DNA from: Lucinisca nassula
Lineage: Eukaryota; Mollusca; Bivalvia; Lucinida; Lucinidae
DNA length: 64,000 nt
Assembly: GCA_963580285.1 (NCBI GenBank)
Contig: OY757011.1
Coordinates: 198,107,644-198,171,643 of the forward strand
Direction of reading: 5' to 3'
Shown: piece after piece, positions 45,829 to 56,809 of the stretch
Numbering within the stretch: the stretch's first letter is position 1
How the letters are laid out: each line of letters begins with the position of its first letter
Translations under genes and position numbers: made by a program
Notes under the pieces: model-generated
Seen by the model: only the letters and a program-made list of their open reading frames with translations
Databases searched by the model: none
What the model was told of the DNA's origin: nothing

Positions 45829-46640
45829 AAACGTCAACAATTAGCTCTCAATGCAAACTCCTGCCAATTCCAGTCCAACATCATAGGATTGTTGCTTAGG
45901 TGACCATTTACCGCAATAGCTAAAACCGTTCAACTCCAGTGAGTATCATGGCTGCCTTTGCAAAAAACAAAAATAAACAAAACAGAAGAAAAACAAAAAA
46001 AAAAAAAAAAAAACAAAAAAAAAAAAAAAAAAACAGAAAAACAAAAAAATTGCTTTAGAAGACTACTCCCACTAAACCTTTGGCCAATTACATTTAATCT
46101 CACAGGCATTTTGCTTAGATGGTTCTCTACCGAAAAAGCTAAGGTCTTTCAGATCCCATGAACAAGGTGGCCCTCGGAGCTAAACATAGAAAAAAAAAAA
46201 TCTTCAAACGACTACCCCTCCCATACTTCTGGGCCAATTTCATTCCAATGTCATAGGAATTAAAAAAAAAAAAAAAAAAAAAAAAAGCGAAACCCTGCTC
46301 GGATGAAAAGATGACCGCAAGTGCTAATAGTGAAATCTTTAAACGCCTACTACTCTTATACCCTTCGGCCTATTCCATTCATATTTCATCGGAATTTTGC
46401 TTAGCTGACCCTCTACCAAAATTGCTAGAACCGTTCCACTCCAACAGGACATTGACCACTAGAGCGTAAAATAGAAAAAATTCAACAATCGACTTTTAAT
46501 GCAATCTCCCCCTTAACTCTTGGGCAAATTTTATAGGAATGTTGCCTGTGTGACTCCCTACCAAATTAGTTATAATCCTTCCACTCTGGTAAACAAGATA
46601 GCCGCTGGAGCTAAAAATAGAAAAGAATTTCATCGACAAC
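45829..46640 (+). repeat. Family H tandem array, right part, with poly-A runs
   Basis: Units of ~150 bp continue from 42540. Two contain A-rich expansions (about 45993-46048 and 46262-46286). Lysine/asparagine-rich frames are simple-repeat translations. Confidence 0.78.
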
Positions 46641-46826
46641 TCCTCATGTACCGAGTGACAATGTCAATGAAATTTCATAGAAATGGTACTTCGGACCTTT
46701 TTTTTTCAAAATAGTGCAGAAAAATATATATCGCAATATATAATTCAGAAAAATATATAACCGCAATGACGTCAGCACCCAATTTAGTAAAATCAGTCTT
46801 CGATATAAAAAGATTGGGTACAATAT

Positions 46827-47092
46827 AGTAGTAACTACTATGTAGGTTCTGGCACAGAATTTATTCAGACGCTCCATTCAGCAAATAAGGCCTCCCAACA
46901 CCCAAACATCTACCACCGAGACAAGCTCCATTCAGCAATTTATGTCTCCCAAACCCAAAACAATTCCACCCAACTACCCCCCTCGCGTCCCGAGGTTCTG
47001 GCACAGAATTTATTCAGACGCTCCATTAGCAAATAAAGCCTCCCAACACCCAAACATCTACCACCGAGACAAGCTCCATTCAGCAATTAAAG
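46827..47092 (+). repeat. Polinton left terminal inverted repeat
   Basis: Two tandem units of 149 bp start 'aggttctggcacagaattta' at 46844 and 46993. The match to the right end can be followed to about 47092; left-end sequence continues ('cccaaaacaattcc') beyond the point where the right end is cut. Confidence 0.88.
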
Positions 47093-48026
47093 TCTCCCAA
47101 ACCCAAAACAATTCCAACCAACTATCCCCCCTCGCGTCCCGAGCACCAACCCGGTACAGCCCCAATTCTAGGATAAATTCCAATTCGTCCTCCCTGGCCC
47201 ACCTTTAGGACGGCCCACCATCACGACATTGAGTGTATGGATTCGTCGTCTGTGAAACTTGTGCTCGATATGTTTAGAGATGCAATATGAAATCAGTAGG
47301 ACCACGTGATATTGGTTATTACTGCATTGGAAAAGAACGTATCGCTCGCCCATAAAAGAGTGTCAATATTGATTTTTTTACGAGGTAAACATACAGTTTG
47401 TGATACATTTCATTTTCATACGCTTTGTGATTTAATCGTTAGGTAGAATCGAACCTGACAAGAAAAACCGAAGCTGACAAATTTTATCGGACATGACAAA
47501 AAAAATCGTATGAAATGAACAATAATTAATATCTGCGCGACAATAAAATTTTTCACTTTCTCAAAGCTGATGGGTCGCTATTTTCCAATAATGTTTTTGA
47601 CGCAAAGCGAGTTATGTAAATAATTTAGAAAGTTGTATTGGAAAAATCGAAAATCTGTGAAGTGTAAAACAGAGTAAATGATAATCAGACTGGTAAAATA
47701 CACCTGGTGCGCTACGAAGCGCAACAGGTTTACTTTACCGAGAACAGGTATTTGAATACATATATATAAAGGTAAATCTAAAAGCGAGTGAGGGAGGTAA
47801 CTGCCAGACTACCAGGAAGTAACAAGCCATAACCAGCCTGTTGTGTCCATTCGGCCCCTAACCAGTCAGATGGGGGTAGCCCCCGAAGCTAGCCTACACA
47901 CCCCGTGATGTGGGCATGGCCATAGTTGACGTCGCTCTCGCCATGGCAACCAAAGATATGCTAATTAAACAGGGGATTATACCTGCTGATATAATGAAGT
48001 AACGGTAATAAAATGTCTATATTGCT
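47093..48026. other. Polinton interior, no gene recognised
   Basis: AT-rich sequence between the left terminus and the first coding remnant. I see no intact frame that I can name. A short frame on the minus strand (47168-47353) has no recognisable motif. Confidence 0.4.
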
Positions 48027-48353
48027 ATGCTCGTTGGCGGTGCCCTGGTGAACGCCCTGGCGTTTTCGGGATCGAACTACTTGTTCTCCATTTTGAAGAG
48101 TTCTGGCGCCGACGAAGAGCGCAAGCGTCACGATAAAGCAGTCAAACTGCTACAGGCTGCACAGGCAGAATGGTCCCGAAAACGGACCGAGCGTATTGAT
48201 TTCATCACTGAGGAACTCCGCCGCCATGGGCACGCCGTTCGAATCTTCAAGGACGTCGATGACGCAATGCGCGTGTATTCGCTGGTCGCCGGGCGTAACC
48301 TTGACCCCCCCTGGGCCCGAATCCCAGCTCTCCGACTTTTACCACCCAAGTGA
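48027..48353 (+). pseudogene. Small Polinton-associated protein, frameshifted
   Basis: The 108-codon frame starts with a hydrophobic segment (residues 1-25, 'GGALVNALAFSG'), then a charged, probably helical region ('HDKAVKLLQAAQAEWSRKR', 'FITEELRRHGHAVRIF'). At about 48300 the downstream coding sequence appears to move to another frame (an overlapping open frame runs 48196-48459), so the C-terminal part is out of register. A short membrane-anchored protein next to the integrase is its likely nature. Function unknown; I do not recognise a named domain. GC content here is much higher than in the surrounding intron. Confidence 0.55.
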
Positions 48354-48479
48354 CGACCAGAAAGATTGCCCTCATCATCCTGGGGATGGCCACGGCCGGC
48401 CCTGTGGCCTACAAAAATTCGCCAAGACAATTCCGAAGCAGTTGTTTATTTTCCGTTAGAGACTTACCCGTTGCAAAGC

Positions 48480-49745
48480 AACGACAACAATAAATACATG
48501 GATCGGAAGTTGTCCATCCGCCTTGCGGATATTTATTACAGCCCTAAGGGTTACTGGAGGGGTCTTGAGGTCATAAAGAAGCTGGCTTCTGCGGCTCAGA
48601 CCTTAGAAAATGTGGCCCGAGCTTGGTTGAAGAAGCAGGCCATCTGGCAGATCTACATCGTCGCCCCGCGGCACATTCCACGACCAAAATTTGACATCAC
48701 CACGCCGAACGAGGTCCATCAAGCTGACCTGCCCTTTCTGCCGCACGACCGAGTTCGAAAAGCAAACAAGGGCACATACAAATACACCCTTACCGTGGTT
48801 GATGTAGCCTCACGCTACAAAGAAGCTGAGACTCTGGCCACTAAAGAAGCCAAAGAGGTTGCTGAAGCTTTGTCTCGCATCTACAGGCGAGGCCCGTTGA
48901 GGTGGCCCAGATTGCTCCAGGTTGACCTCGGCCGTGAGTTCATGGGCTCTGTCAGCCAGCTGTTGGTAGCACTCTGTCCAGGTGCGGCGAGGCCGGGTTG
49001 GCATCCATCGGGACCAGGGCATTGTTGAGCGCTTCAATCGTACCTTGGCTGAGCGGCTCTTTGGGCACCAGTACCCTCAGGGGATGCGACTCACTTGTGG
49101 TCAGAGGTCTACAAAGTGGTTGGGGGGTTGGTTTTACGGCCCTTTCAAGATAATTTCACTCATATCGAGCCGATCGTTAATCAGAGGTGGGCGAAAACCG
49201 GAGTACCCGGATAAAAACCACCTGACCTTCCGTTGCGGAACTTTGCGTCTCACATTGACCCGAGCGAGGCTCGAACCACAGCGGTGAGAGACCTAATGAT
49301 CAAGAGTCAGCGCTCTTAACCAGTAGGCTCGTTACAGAGTGGGTGAAAAGGTTGCCTGCCGTTGTGGCAGCCTTGAATGTCGAGGTCATCCGACTGACCG
49401 GCAAAAAGCCCTCTAAGGCCATATGGTTAAAATGCTGCTCCGCAGCACACAAAAGCCCTCCTCTGTAGTTCCTGGTCGACCTGTTGGTCTCGAGGAGGCA
49501 AAACTCCACTCTGGCGTCGGCGTACGATATTTGTACTAGCCTGGTGAGCTTGAAGGGGGCGCCGGCGAGCAACTGATCCCATATGGTCCCTGGATGTGCA
49601 CCGGCTCGGGCGCGCAGTGACCAAGCCCGACGAGCCCGTGGTGTATTTCTTGCAGGATGGACCTCGGCGCGGCTTTGTGCGTGAGGAACTCCTTGTTGTG
49701 CCACCGGCCACTCAGCTTCCTCCGGATGTGGTTCTCAAGCGCTGA
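48480..49745 (+). pseudogene. Polinton integrase (rve family), broken
   Basis: This would encode the DDE integrase that joins the element's ends to target DNA. The N-terminal part has a 'DIYYSPKGYWRG' zinc-binding-region lead-in. The catalytic core shows an Asp in 'VHQADLPFLPHD', a second in 'LLQVDLGREFMG', and the Glu in 'DQGIVERFNRTLAERL'. Breaks: a frameshift near 48985 between the second Asp and the Glu; a 213 bp SINE inserted at 49120-49332; and further shifts and stops in the C-terminal part (49343-49745). The original stop at 49743-49745 overlaps the convergent polymerase stop (49735-49737) by about 11 bp. The gene cannot yield a working protein. Confidence 0.85.
49120..49332 (-). mobile_element. 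tRNA-derived SINE inside the integrase
   Basis: This 213 bp insertion is flanked by 'tacaaagtgg' (49110-49119) and 'tacagagtgg' (49333-49342), 9 of 10 matching. On the minus strand the head is tRNA-like ('ctactggttaagagcgctga' A-box region, 'gtggttcgagcctcg' B box), followed by a body and an end reading 'ccgtaaaaccaacc'. It differs from families A and C, so it is a further SINE family. Confidence 0.83.
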
Positions 49746-50932
49746 GCAGCTCCTTTATGTATGCATCCATCTCTTGTTGCGCAACAACTGTTTCACTTGC
49801 ATCTTTGTAACCATAAGCTAGTGTGTGCAACCCATTTTCCGCGATCCAGCGCTTGGAATCGAAGGGCGACGGCGACACCTTGTTGAGATGCTGCCCGTAG
49901 ATGCGATGGCACTCTGACCTAAGAACATCCATGCCATAGCGGATGGTTTGCTTCTCCAAGAGAGCCTCTTTGAACTGCTCATGTCTGATGCGCTTCTTGA
50001 CAGTTGCTTTTCTCACTCCCTTGGCCTTCTTGGTGTTCTTTCCAGATGCCACGAGGATGGAGTACATCTTCGGCCGCAGGCCCACATATTCGGCAATTGA
50101 CTGCCCGGCGCACTCGTCCTTCATCTTTCCGAGAAGCTTCTTGTTCTCTGTGCTGTGCAGCGGGTGGCCTTTCGGAAAGTCGGACGTGTCGTAGAGGCCC
50201 TGGTGCTTGGCCATGTCCTCGTAGACATCCTCTGTCTCGATTTCGAGGAGGAGGCTGTCAGATTCTCTGTAGAGTAGCTGGCAGTGTACTGCCTCTGGAG
50301 CCAGTTGTAATAGAAATCGTACATCAGGGTCTTTGAAAGGTTCAGAATGCTCATACCTATGTAAATCGGTCGATTGAGCACTAGACGGCTCTTATGTATC
50401 TGGACTGCTGCAGGCGCATCGTCGAAGATGTTGGCTCTGGCAAAGGCTGGGCTGGCGATGAGACGCCTGAGTTTATCTTCCTCGTTGGCGCCGACCAGCT
50501 TGACGTCGACCCGCCTGCGGAGGTTCTCCATCGTCTTGCCGAAGACCGAATTGTTCATTAGCTTATAGAGATCATTTTCGAAGTCGCTGGGTGTTCATGC
50601 GGATGTAGGGCTCCATCCAGGGACGTTGTTCGAAGCGAATGGCTCGATGGACCTTTGTCAACCACATCCCCAAAGAGAGGTAAAGCTGATGATTGTAATG
50701 GAGCACGTAGCGGTCTTTGTCGCGGAGGTTGGGTACCACATTCTCAATCTCTGTAGGTGCTCTCCCCAAAACTCCATCGAGAAGTTCGCGCTGGTACTCC
50801 GACATCCACTCCTTCTTGACCACTAGGTTCTCTGGCGCTAGCGGGTAGGCGTTGTGGGCAACATGGAGCTCGGTAGGATATTCCAGGTCGACCTCCAGGA
50901 TGTAGCCCTCAGGACTATCAGCTGACACCCAA
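49735..50932 (-). pseudogene. Polinton DNA polymerase B, 5'-truncated and frameshifted
   Basis: Remnant of the protein-primed family B polymerase that would copy the element. The minus-strand frames are 50572-50928, 50121-50558 and 49735-50214, so there are shifts near 50565 and 50285. Recognisable polymerase motifs in order: motif A 'EVDLEYP' (~50890), motif B 'MNNSVFGKTMENL' (~50540), and motif C, which reads 'YRESDS' (~50265) where the family has Y-x-D-T-D-S. The first motif C Asp is therefore changed to Glu. The C-terminal block includes 'PLHSTENKKLLGKMKDE' and 'SPFDSKRW'. The exonuclease domain and the N-terminus are missing; the break at 50932 lies against the right terminal repeat. Confidence 0.86.
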
Positions 50933-51199
50933 CTTTAATTGATGAATGGAGCTTGTCTCGGTGGTAGATATTTGGGTGTTGGGAGGCTTTATTTGCTGAA
51001 TGAAGCATCTGAATAAATTCTGTGCCAGAACCTCGGGCCGCGAGGGGGATAGTTGGGTGGAATTGTTTTTGGTTTGGGAGACTTAAATTGCTGAATGGAG
51101 CTTGTCTCGGTGGTAGATGTTTGGGTGTTGGGAGGCTTTATTTGCTGAATGGAGCGTCTGAATAAATACTGTGCCAGAACCTACATAGTAAATACTACT
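50933..51199 (-). repeat. Polinton right terminal inverted repeat
   Basis: Reverse complement of the left terminus with the same two-unit structure ('gtgccagaacctacatag' near 51171 and 'gtgccagaacctcggg' near 51021). It ends inward at 50933, where polymerase sequence begins, so this is a deletion breakpoint within the second unit. Confidence 0.88.
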
Positions 51200-51394
51200 A
51201 ACATAAATGTTATACGACAGACTGCATGCATGGTAGTTAACCCAATCGCGGTTGACAACTTTGCTTTCCTCTTTAATTGCACGCCGATGGGTCAGGCCTC
51301 AGATTCTATGACGATTCAAGCGTAAAGGCTTACTGAGAATTAGAGCGATCTAATTAAATTTAATGTTGGTTGGTGCCTGATGCTCTGTCTCTTC

Positions 51395-51725
51395 TCGGGC
51401 CAATCGGAGTCTAACTGTTGGTTTTCTTTTGCTCCAGCATTTCAGTGGTTTCTTGCTGTCGAGTCCTCACCGTTGTTTTATCTCTGTGGTTGTTTGATTT
51501 TTGTGTTCACGGAGATGTTGCACTGATAAGTTAGGAGGCCTTCATGCGGATTGAACAAATTATTTGTCTTAATCGCGACGGAAGTAAGGACGAGGATTGT
51601 GGCCATGTAAAATCGATTTAAGCCCCCAGTAGAATTCGTTTCCGCTGACAGTTCCAAGGCGGTTCTTCTGTCTTTTTTTTTTTTTTTTGTTATGGTTTGT
51701 GTTTGGGTGTTTGTGTCGCTTATAT
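51395..51725 (-). repeat. Family B copy, truncated
   Basis: From 'gggccaatcggagtctaact' to 'gtttgggtgtttgtgtcgct' on the minus strand. A T run at 51675-51689 is internal. Confidence 0.8.
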
Positions 51726-51939
51726 CTTCATGACTTCATGAGGTTCCTTTCTATTGAAAACCAATCTGAAGTTAGTGAAGCTTTCAGCTCGATGTCTACA
51801 CATTTGGATGCTTTATTAGAAATTGACAACTGCTACTTCGATAGTTTAATCTTTAGAACATCAGTTGGGTAAAACAAATTCTTTTGATATCGAAGCCCCG
51901 ATTAGATGTACATTTAAAGCCTTTTCAAAGTCATGAGGA

Positions 51940-53265
51940 CGCTATTTATGGCCCCCCGCAAACGAAGTTTAGGGGTGTACTGTTTCCACGTTGTCCTCTG
52001 TCCGTCCGTAACACTTTGGTTTTCCCTGTATATCTTGCTTAATAGTTTACAAAATCTTATCATTTTTGCATAACTGTTGATATTGATGAGATGCTGGTGC
52101 TACATGAAAATAAAGGTGCTGCGATCAATACTGTTAAAGTTATTCCCCTTGGTAACTCTTGAAAATTTGTCCGTGACACTTTTGATTTTCCTGTATAACT
52201 TGCTTAATAATTTTAATAACTTTTGTATTTATTGTTCTACATAAATGAAACTTATATCACACTTGGTGTCTGAGGTAAGGAATCTGTTGTAGTAAAATAT
52301 TTATCAAGGGCCCATAACTCTTTGAGTTATGTCTCTAGATAGTTTTTCAGTTAACATAGCCATTTTTTGAGGTCTAATAATGTTAACGTGTATAGGGACA
52401 GTTTTAGGGTGATCGTTTTGAAACCTTGCAGGTGTTTTTATAGAGGTCTGAAGATGGACATGTGGGTTTTTCTTACTCCTTAAATTATTTATGTCACTGT
52501 TTTCGACTTTTTTAACTTAGCCATTTTTAGGTCTAATAATGTTAAAGTGTATTGGGAGTGGGTACCTTGTTAGCGCAACTCCTCTCACAGTTTTAGGGTG
52601 ATTATTTTGAAACTTTGCAGGTGGTTTCATACAGGTCTGAAGATGTGCATGTGTTTTTTTCATACTCCTAAAATTATTTCTTCTATCTTTTTTCGTCTTT
52701 TTAACTAAGCCATTTTTTGAGATCTAATAATGTTATAGTGTATAGGGAGTGGGTACCTTGATAGCACAACCCCTCTCACAGTTTTAGGGTTATCGTTTTG
52801 AAATTTAGCAGGTGTTTTATATAGGTCTTAAGATGTGCATGTGGATTTTTCATACTCCAAAAATTATTTCTTTTTTTGAGGTCTAATAATGTTAATGTGT
52901 ATAGGGAGTGGGTACCTTGTTAGCGCAACTCCTCTCAAGGTTTTAGGTTGATCCTTTTGAAACTTTGCAAGTGTTTTTATATAGGTCTGAGGATGTGCAT
53001 GTGGTTTTTTCATACTCCTAAAATTATTTCTCTCATTTTTTTCGTCTTTTTTAAATTAGCCATTTTTTTAGGTCTAATCCTGTTAAAGTGTATAGGGAGT
53101 GGGTATCTTGTTAGTTCGAAGTTGAACAGATGCTTAAAACTCACCAAATAGATTTTGTGTTTCAATAATTTTTGGCCAAGTTGCCGGCTATGAGTTCAAC
53201 TTCTTTTTAACATGTCTGCTCTTTTTTATAATTGACCGTTGTCATGCGAGGGGTATCTAATAAGC
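51940..53265 (+). mobile_element. HINE-like element with 160-195-bp core repeats
   Basis: The left block has 'gttgtcctctgtccgtccgt' and 'cctgtataacttgcttaata'. The core repeats are marked by 'ggtctaataatgttaa' at about 52371, 52531, 52727, 52879 and 53071, plus 'agggagtgggtaccttgtta'. The right block has 'gccggctatgagttcaac' and 'gttgtcatgcgaggggtatc'. No coding frame is conserved between units. Confidence 0.62.
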
Positions 53266-53308
53266 AGTGCTTATTCACTTTTTTCATTTAATGAGTTATA
53301 AAATTGTC

Positions 53309-53630
53309 CGGCCTCGGTAGCTCAGTTGGATGCGCGTCTGACTGGTGATCAGGAGGACGCGGGTGTGATACCTGCCTGGGTCGGCAACATTCTTTCATGG
53401 AGATTGATCATGGATTTTTTATACGGTCATTCTGTCCCTTCCGCTGATTCAAGAAGGGCAGTTGTCAGTTTCCGGCGAAAGAATGTGCACTGAACTGGTT
53501 AACCGGCTACTTATATGCCTGCCCAGGAAAAATGTGGATAGGTAAACTGACCGGCTAAAAAATGACATAAAATAGTGTTGAGTGGGCCGTTAAACTCAAA
53601 TTTAAACAAAAACAAACAAACAAACAAACA
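53309..53630 (+). mobile_element. Family A tRNA-derived SINE
   Basis: Full-length: head 'ggcctcggtagctcagttgg', the same GGT-type loop ('ctgactggtgatcagg'), a decayed B box 'gggtgtgatacc', family A body, and (AACA)n tail to 53630. I could not define a target duplication. Confidence 0.85.
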
Positions 53631-54239
53631 AAAGTTTCACAGTTTAATGTCGGACTTAAATCATATCTGCATCAAGGACTCTCGGGTGTTGACGTAGTAT
53701 ATAAATACAGAAGAAATATATGCTTGCAATGATTTTAATACCCACGGACCCAATATACACGGACTAGCCACTACAGTGAAAGCGATGCTGCTGTCGTGGC
53801 TGAGCGTGGGTGAGCCTTGAAATTTTGCAAGGTATCGTTTCATTGCGCCATTTAACTCATATTTTAATAAATTTATATAATTATATTATAAAAAGCAGTA
53901 GTTGAATGTATTGCTTGCATAAATGTAACATTATTTTAAAGAAAATTTCAATAGCTTTTGTAAATTTTAAAGGGAATCCTAGGCACCTATTATAGGTATT
54001 TTTTGCTCTTTAGGCATAAATTCGTCAAATGTAGAGTCTTCGAGCTGCATTCAATTCAATTTTAATCAATTCACTATTATTAAAATATTTCAGCCACACT
54101 GTGCCAAAATTATCATCTAACATTTGATTATTGATTAAATAAATTTTCACTAATTTGTTTTGGCTATACGTAATTAACATGGCTGTATGTCAAGACACGA
54201 CAAAATATTTTCGCGACTCATTCAGTTACTAGTCCGTGC

Positions 54240-54560
54240 AAATTGGGTCCCAGTAATACCCACTTTCGTAAAAACATTCTTCGATATAAAACAATGGGTT
54301 AATGTTATACAACAGACTTCATGCATGGCAATTAACCTAATCGCTGTTGATACATTCGTCGCTCTTTTATTGCTCCAGCTTTAAGTCTTACTTAAACGTT
54401 ATAAAATCACACCGGTTAGTGTCTGATGTTCCGTCTCAGTTTCTGACGAGAATGTGCGATACTTTTCCTCAGTGATACTCCAATCATAAATATTATACGA
54501 CAGACGCCTGATGCTCTGTCTCAGTTTCTGATTAAAATGTGCGATTTTTTCTTATTGATA
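54240..54560 (+). repeat. Family G repeat: paralogue of the Polinton insertion site
   Basis: The stretch 'cttcgatataaaacaatggg' through 'ttaatgttatacaacagact' and 'atgcatggcaattaaccta' joins, without interruption, the sequences found left (46798-46826) and right (51203-51255) of the Polinton. An internal block 'gatgctctgtctcagtttct' occurs twice (about 54448 and 54509) and resembles 51379-51393. Confidence 0.68.
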
Positions 54561-54939
54561 CGTCAACATAGTTTGTGGACCACTTTTCTTTAAACTGTGG
54601 TTTATGGGGGACTTCATTTCACGGACTTGTCAACATGATGAATACACGTTTTGCTTTGTCACGGTTTATATACACGACGTCGAAAGTTAAGCACTACCTA
54701 CGTTTATTGTTGAAACTGACGAAAAGAACTACTGCGAAACGAATCAAAACTTTTATTGAGCATGGAAATTCTATATCTCTTGTGAATCACTATATAAGTA
54801 TTTGATGACTATTATCAATAAGCACATGATTATCCAAGTTTGTTTGACACCACGGAAATCATAAGTTTTCGTGACTAAAAAGGTATCTCGATAACGCATA
54901 GGAAAGCGGATGGAAAAAAAATCAAAAAGTACTTTATAA

Positions 54940-56250
54940 GTGTCTCCTTATCTTGAAGTTAGGAATCCTCGTGAAGAGCCTGTGTTAAGTTTTGCGGATT
55001 TTGGACTGGTGGATGCCTGGATCTTACTTGGCGGCCAATAATATCCCCACGGGATTGAGGTCATAACGTCGGAGTGGCCATGGCAAAGTAGCTATGGCGC
55101 CAAAATGTGGCACTACAGGAGGCTCTAAACACATTTTCCCAGTATCTTTAAGCATTCAGAGTGCCTGAAACGGTAATCAAGTCCAATTTACAGACATAGG
55201 GAACACAACCCCACACCATAACCCAACCGTCACCTTATGGAACTGTTTGTAGGATGTTCTGTCGAGCATAACTAGTGTTGACGTATCTCCAAATTCGAAC
55301 ACGGCCGTCAACCATATGCAGCAAGAAACGACTTTCGTCGGACCAGTGAATGCGCCTCTATGATATCAAATTCCATATTGCACGCATCCTACTCCATATC
55401 AACCGCTCTTGCATATGCCTAGGAGTCAGAAATGTCCTTCTAATCGGTCGACGTACACGTAACCCGACGGCTTTAAATATGTTCTAGAATGGGTTATCCT
55501 TTGGAATCAAGGAATACACCACAGAACTGGATAAATTTGGAGTGCACATGTTTTCTGGGCCAGACTAGCTAGTTTCGGACAATTAGGCATAATCAGTGAC
55601 CCTCAAAGGTTTTCCAAATTCCAAAACGGAATCAATGATTCCAAAGGACAAGAAAATATAAACTACACTATGATATAGGGCAAGGAGACTTTTTACGGCC
55701 GCCACACATTCCCAGACACCAGCTGTAGCGACGTTAAATATGTTCTAGAATGGGTTATCCTTTAGAATCAAGGAATACACCACAGAACTGGAAAATATGG
55801 AGTGCACATGTTTTCTGGGCCAGACTACCTAGTTTCGGCAAATTAGGCCTCATCAGTGACCCTCAAAGGTTTTCCAAATTCCAAAACGGAATCAATGATT
55901 CCAAAGGACAAGAAAATATAAACTACACTATGATGTAGCCTCTTCCGACTCGTTGACGTCGATACCCTTACACCAGCGTTCCAATGTTGGCGTAAATAAC
56001 GTGCTCTAATGCTGGCAGTAATAACATGAACCGGTCAGAAATACAGACTAGTAATCTTTCGTCACTTGTTATCGTCTTCCGCGGACGTCCTGGCCGTGTC
56101 CTGTTTTTAACCTGACCAGTCAAGCATTGTTTTTTGAAAAGGTCTGCTTATCACTGTATGATTCACACCGAGCCTCGTCCCGATATCGCGACACGACTGT
56201 CCTGATTTTTTCATCCCAATTATCTACAATGTTTGAACTTCAGACAAACG
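54940..56250 (-). pseudogene. Tc1-like transposase pseudogene, interrupted by family D
   Basis: The minus-strand remnant has an N-terminal HTH-like region with a GRPR-type motif (56060-56110), then family D at 55473-55938. The DDE region then shows 'HWSDESRFLLHMVDGRVRIW' (55290-55350), which holds the first catalytic Asp, and a C-terminal decayed part with several stops, a 'GDGWVMVWG' block (~55215) and 'RSRHPPVQNPQ' (~55000). The element differs from the one at 11158. No intact inverted ends were found. Confidence 0.72.
55473..55938 (+). repeat. Family D repeat, about two units
   Basis: Units start 'ttaaatatgttctagaatgg' at about 55475 and 55734. The second ends at 'actacactatgatgtag', after which Tc1-like sequence resumes. 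Confidence 0.87.
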
Positions 56251-56570
56251 TCGCCTCGCCATATATCATAAACGTTGTCTTTTTTCGCACCAAAATATCC
56301 ACCGTACACAAATTGACGGTGTCATCAAGTTCGTCCTCATGTACTTCATGTTAAACTCATTATCATATGCTCGTGTGAAATAGTGATTGTTTTACTATTT
56401 CGGGCGAAAACGATATGCTTGTCTATAATAATAATAAGGTTTATGTTCAAAGCGTAACCATGGTTTGGAAAAATAGGCTCCGGAGTTAGTGGTGCTTAAC
56501 CTTTGACACCGTGTATATATACAAGTCCATCTAGTAAAAGGTACTAATATTGACAATATTTACGTTTCAG

Positions 56571-56699
56571 ATATATTGAAAACTTTCAGTATGCGTGCAC
56601 AAGAAAAGCACGGTTGGGTAATCTAGGAGACGGTGGATGGGAGATTTGTGAAGAAGAGAAATTCCGACCCGATCCTCCATGTCTGGTGTATTCATTCGG
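56571..56699 (+). CDS. Exon of the METTL24-like gene (GDGGWEIC motif)
   Basis: This 129 bp exon has acceptor 'tttacgtttcag' and donor GTAGTG. It enters with one base completing the split Arg codon and leaves after two bases of a Gly codon. Its 42 codons contain the family signature 'RLGNLGDGGWEICEE', then 'KFRPDPPCLVYSFG', where a Cys and the YSFG strand lead into the SAM-binding motif. The conserved GDGGWE/YSFG blocks are those I know from METTL24-type methyltransferases, a family with many copies in molluscs. Phase agreement with both neighbouring exons supports an intact gene. Confidence 0.9.
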
Positions 56700-56809
56700 G
56701 TAGTGTTTGCAAAACTTATCTAATTTTGTTCTATTTTTGAAAGTATATAAGAATGTCGGTACCGCGCGCCCCGAATTGGCTTAGGATATTTATCAGAATT
56801 CTCGGTACA

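Larger units (their letters stand above)
46827..51199. mobile_element. Polinton/Maverick, internally deleted (4.37 kb)
   Basis: The element has inverted termini beginning with 5'-AGTAGTA at 46827 and ending ...TACTACT-3' at 51199, fitting the AG...CT ends of Polintons. It contains remnants of an integrase and a family B DNA polymerase in convergent orientation, as in Polintons. Full-length relatives are about 15-20 kb; here capsid, ATPase and protease genes and the N-terminal part of the polymerase are absent. The six bases next to each end (caatat, aacata) do not match exactly. The remaining genes are all broken, so this is a dead copy lying in an intron of the METTL24-like gene. Confidence 0.87.

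Noticed and set aside
55750..55938. 62-codon open frame
   Set aside because: It lies entirely in family D tandem repeats, and the equivalent frame is not kept in the other copies.
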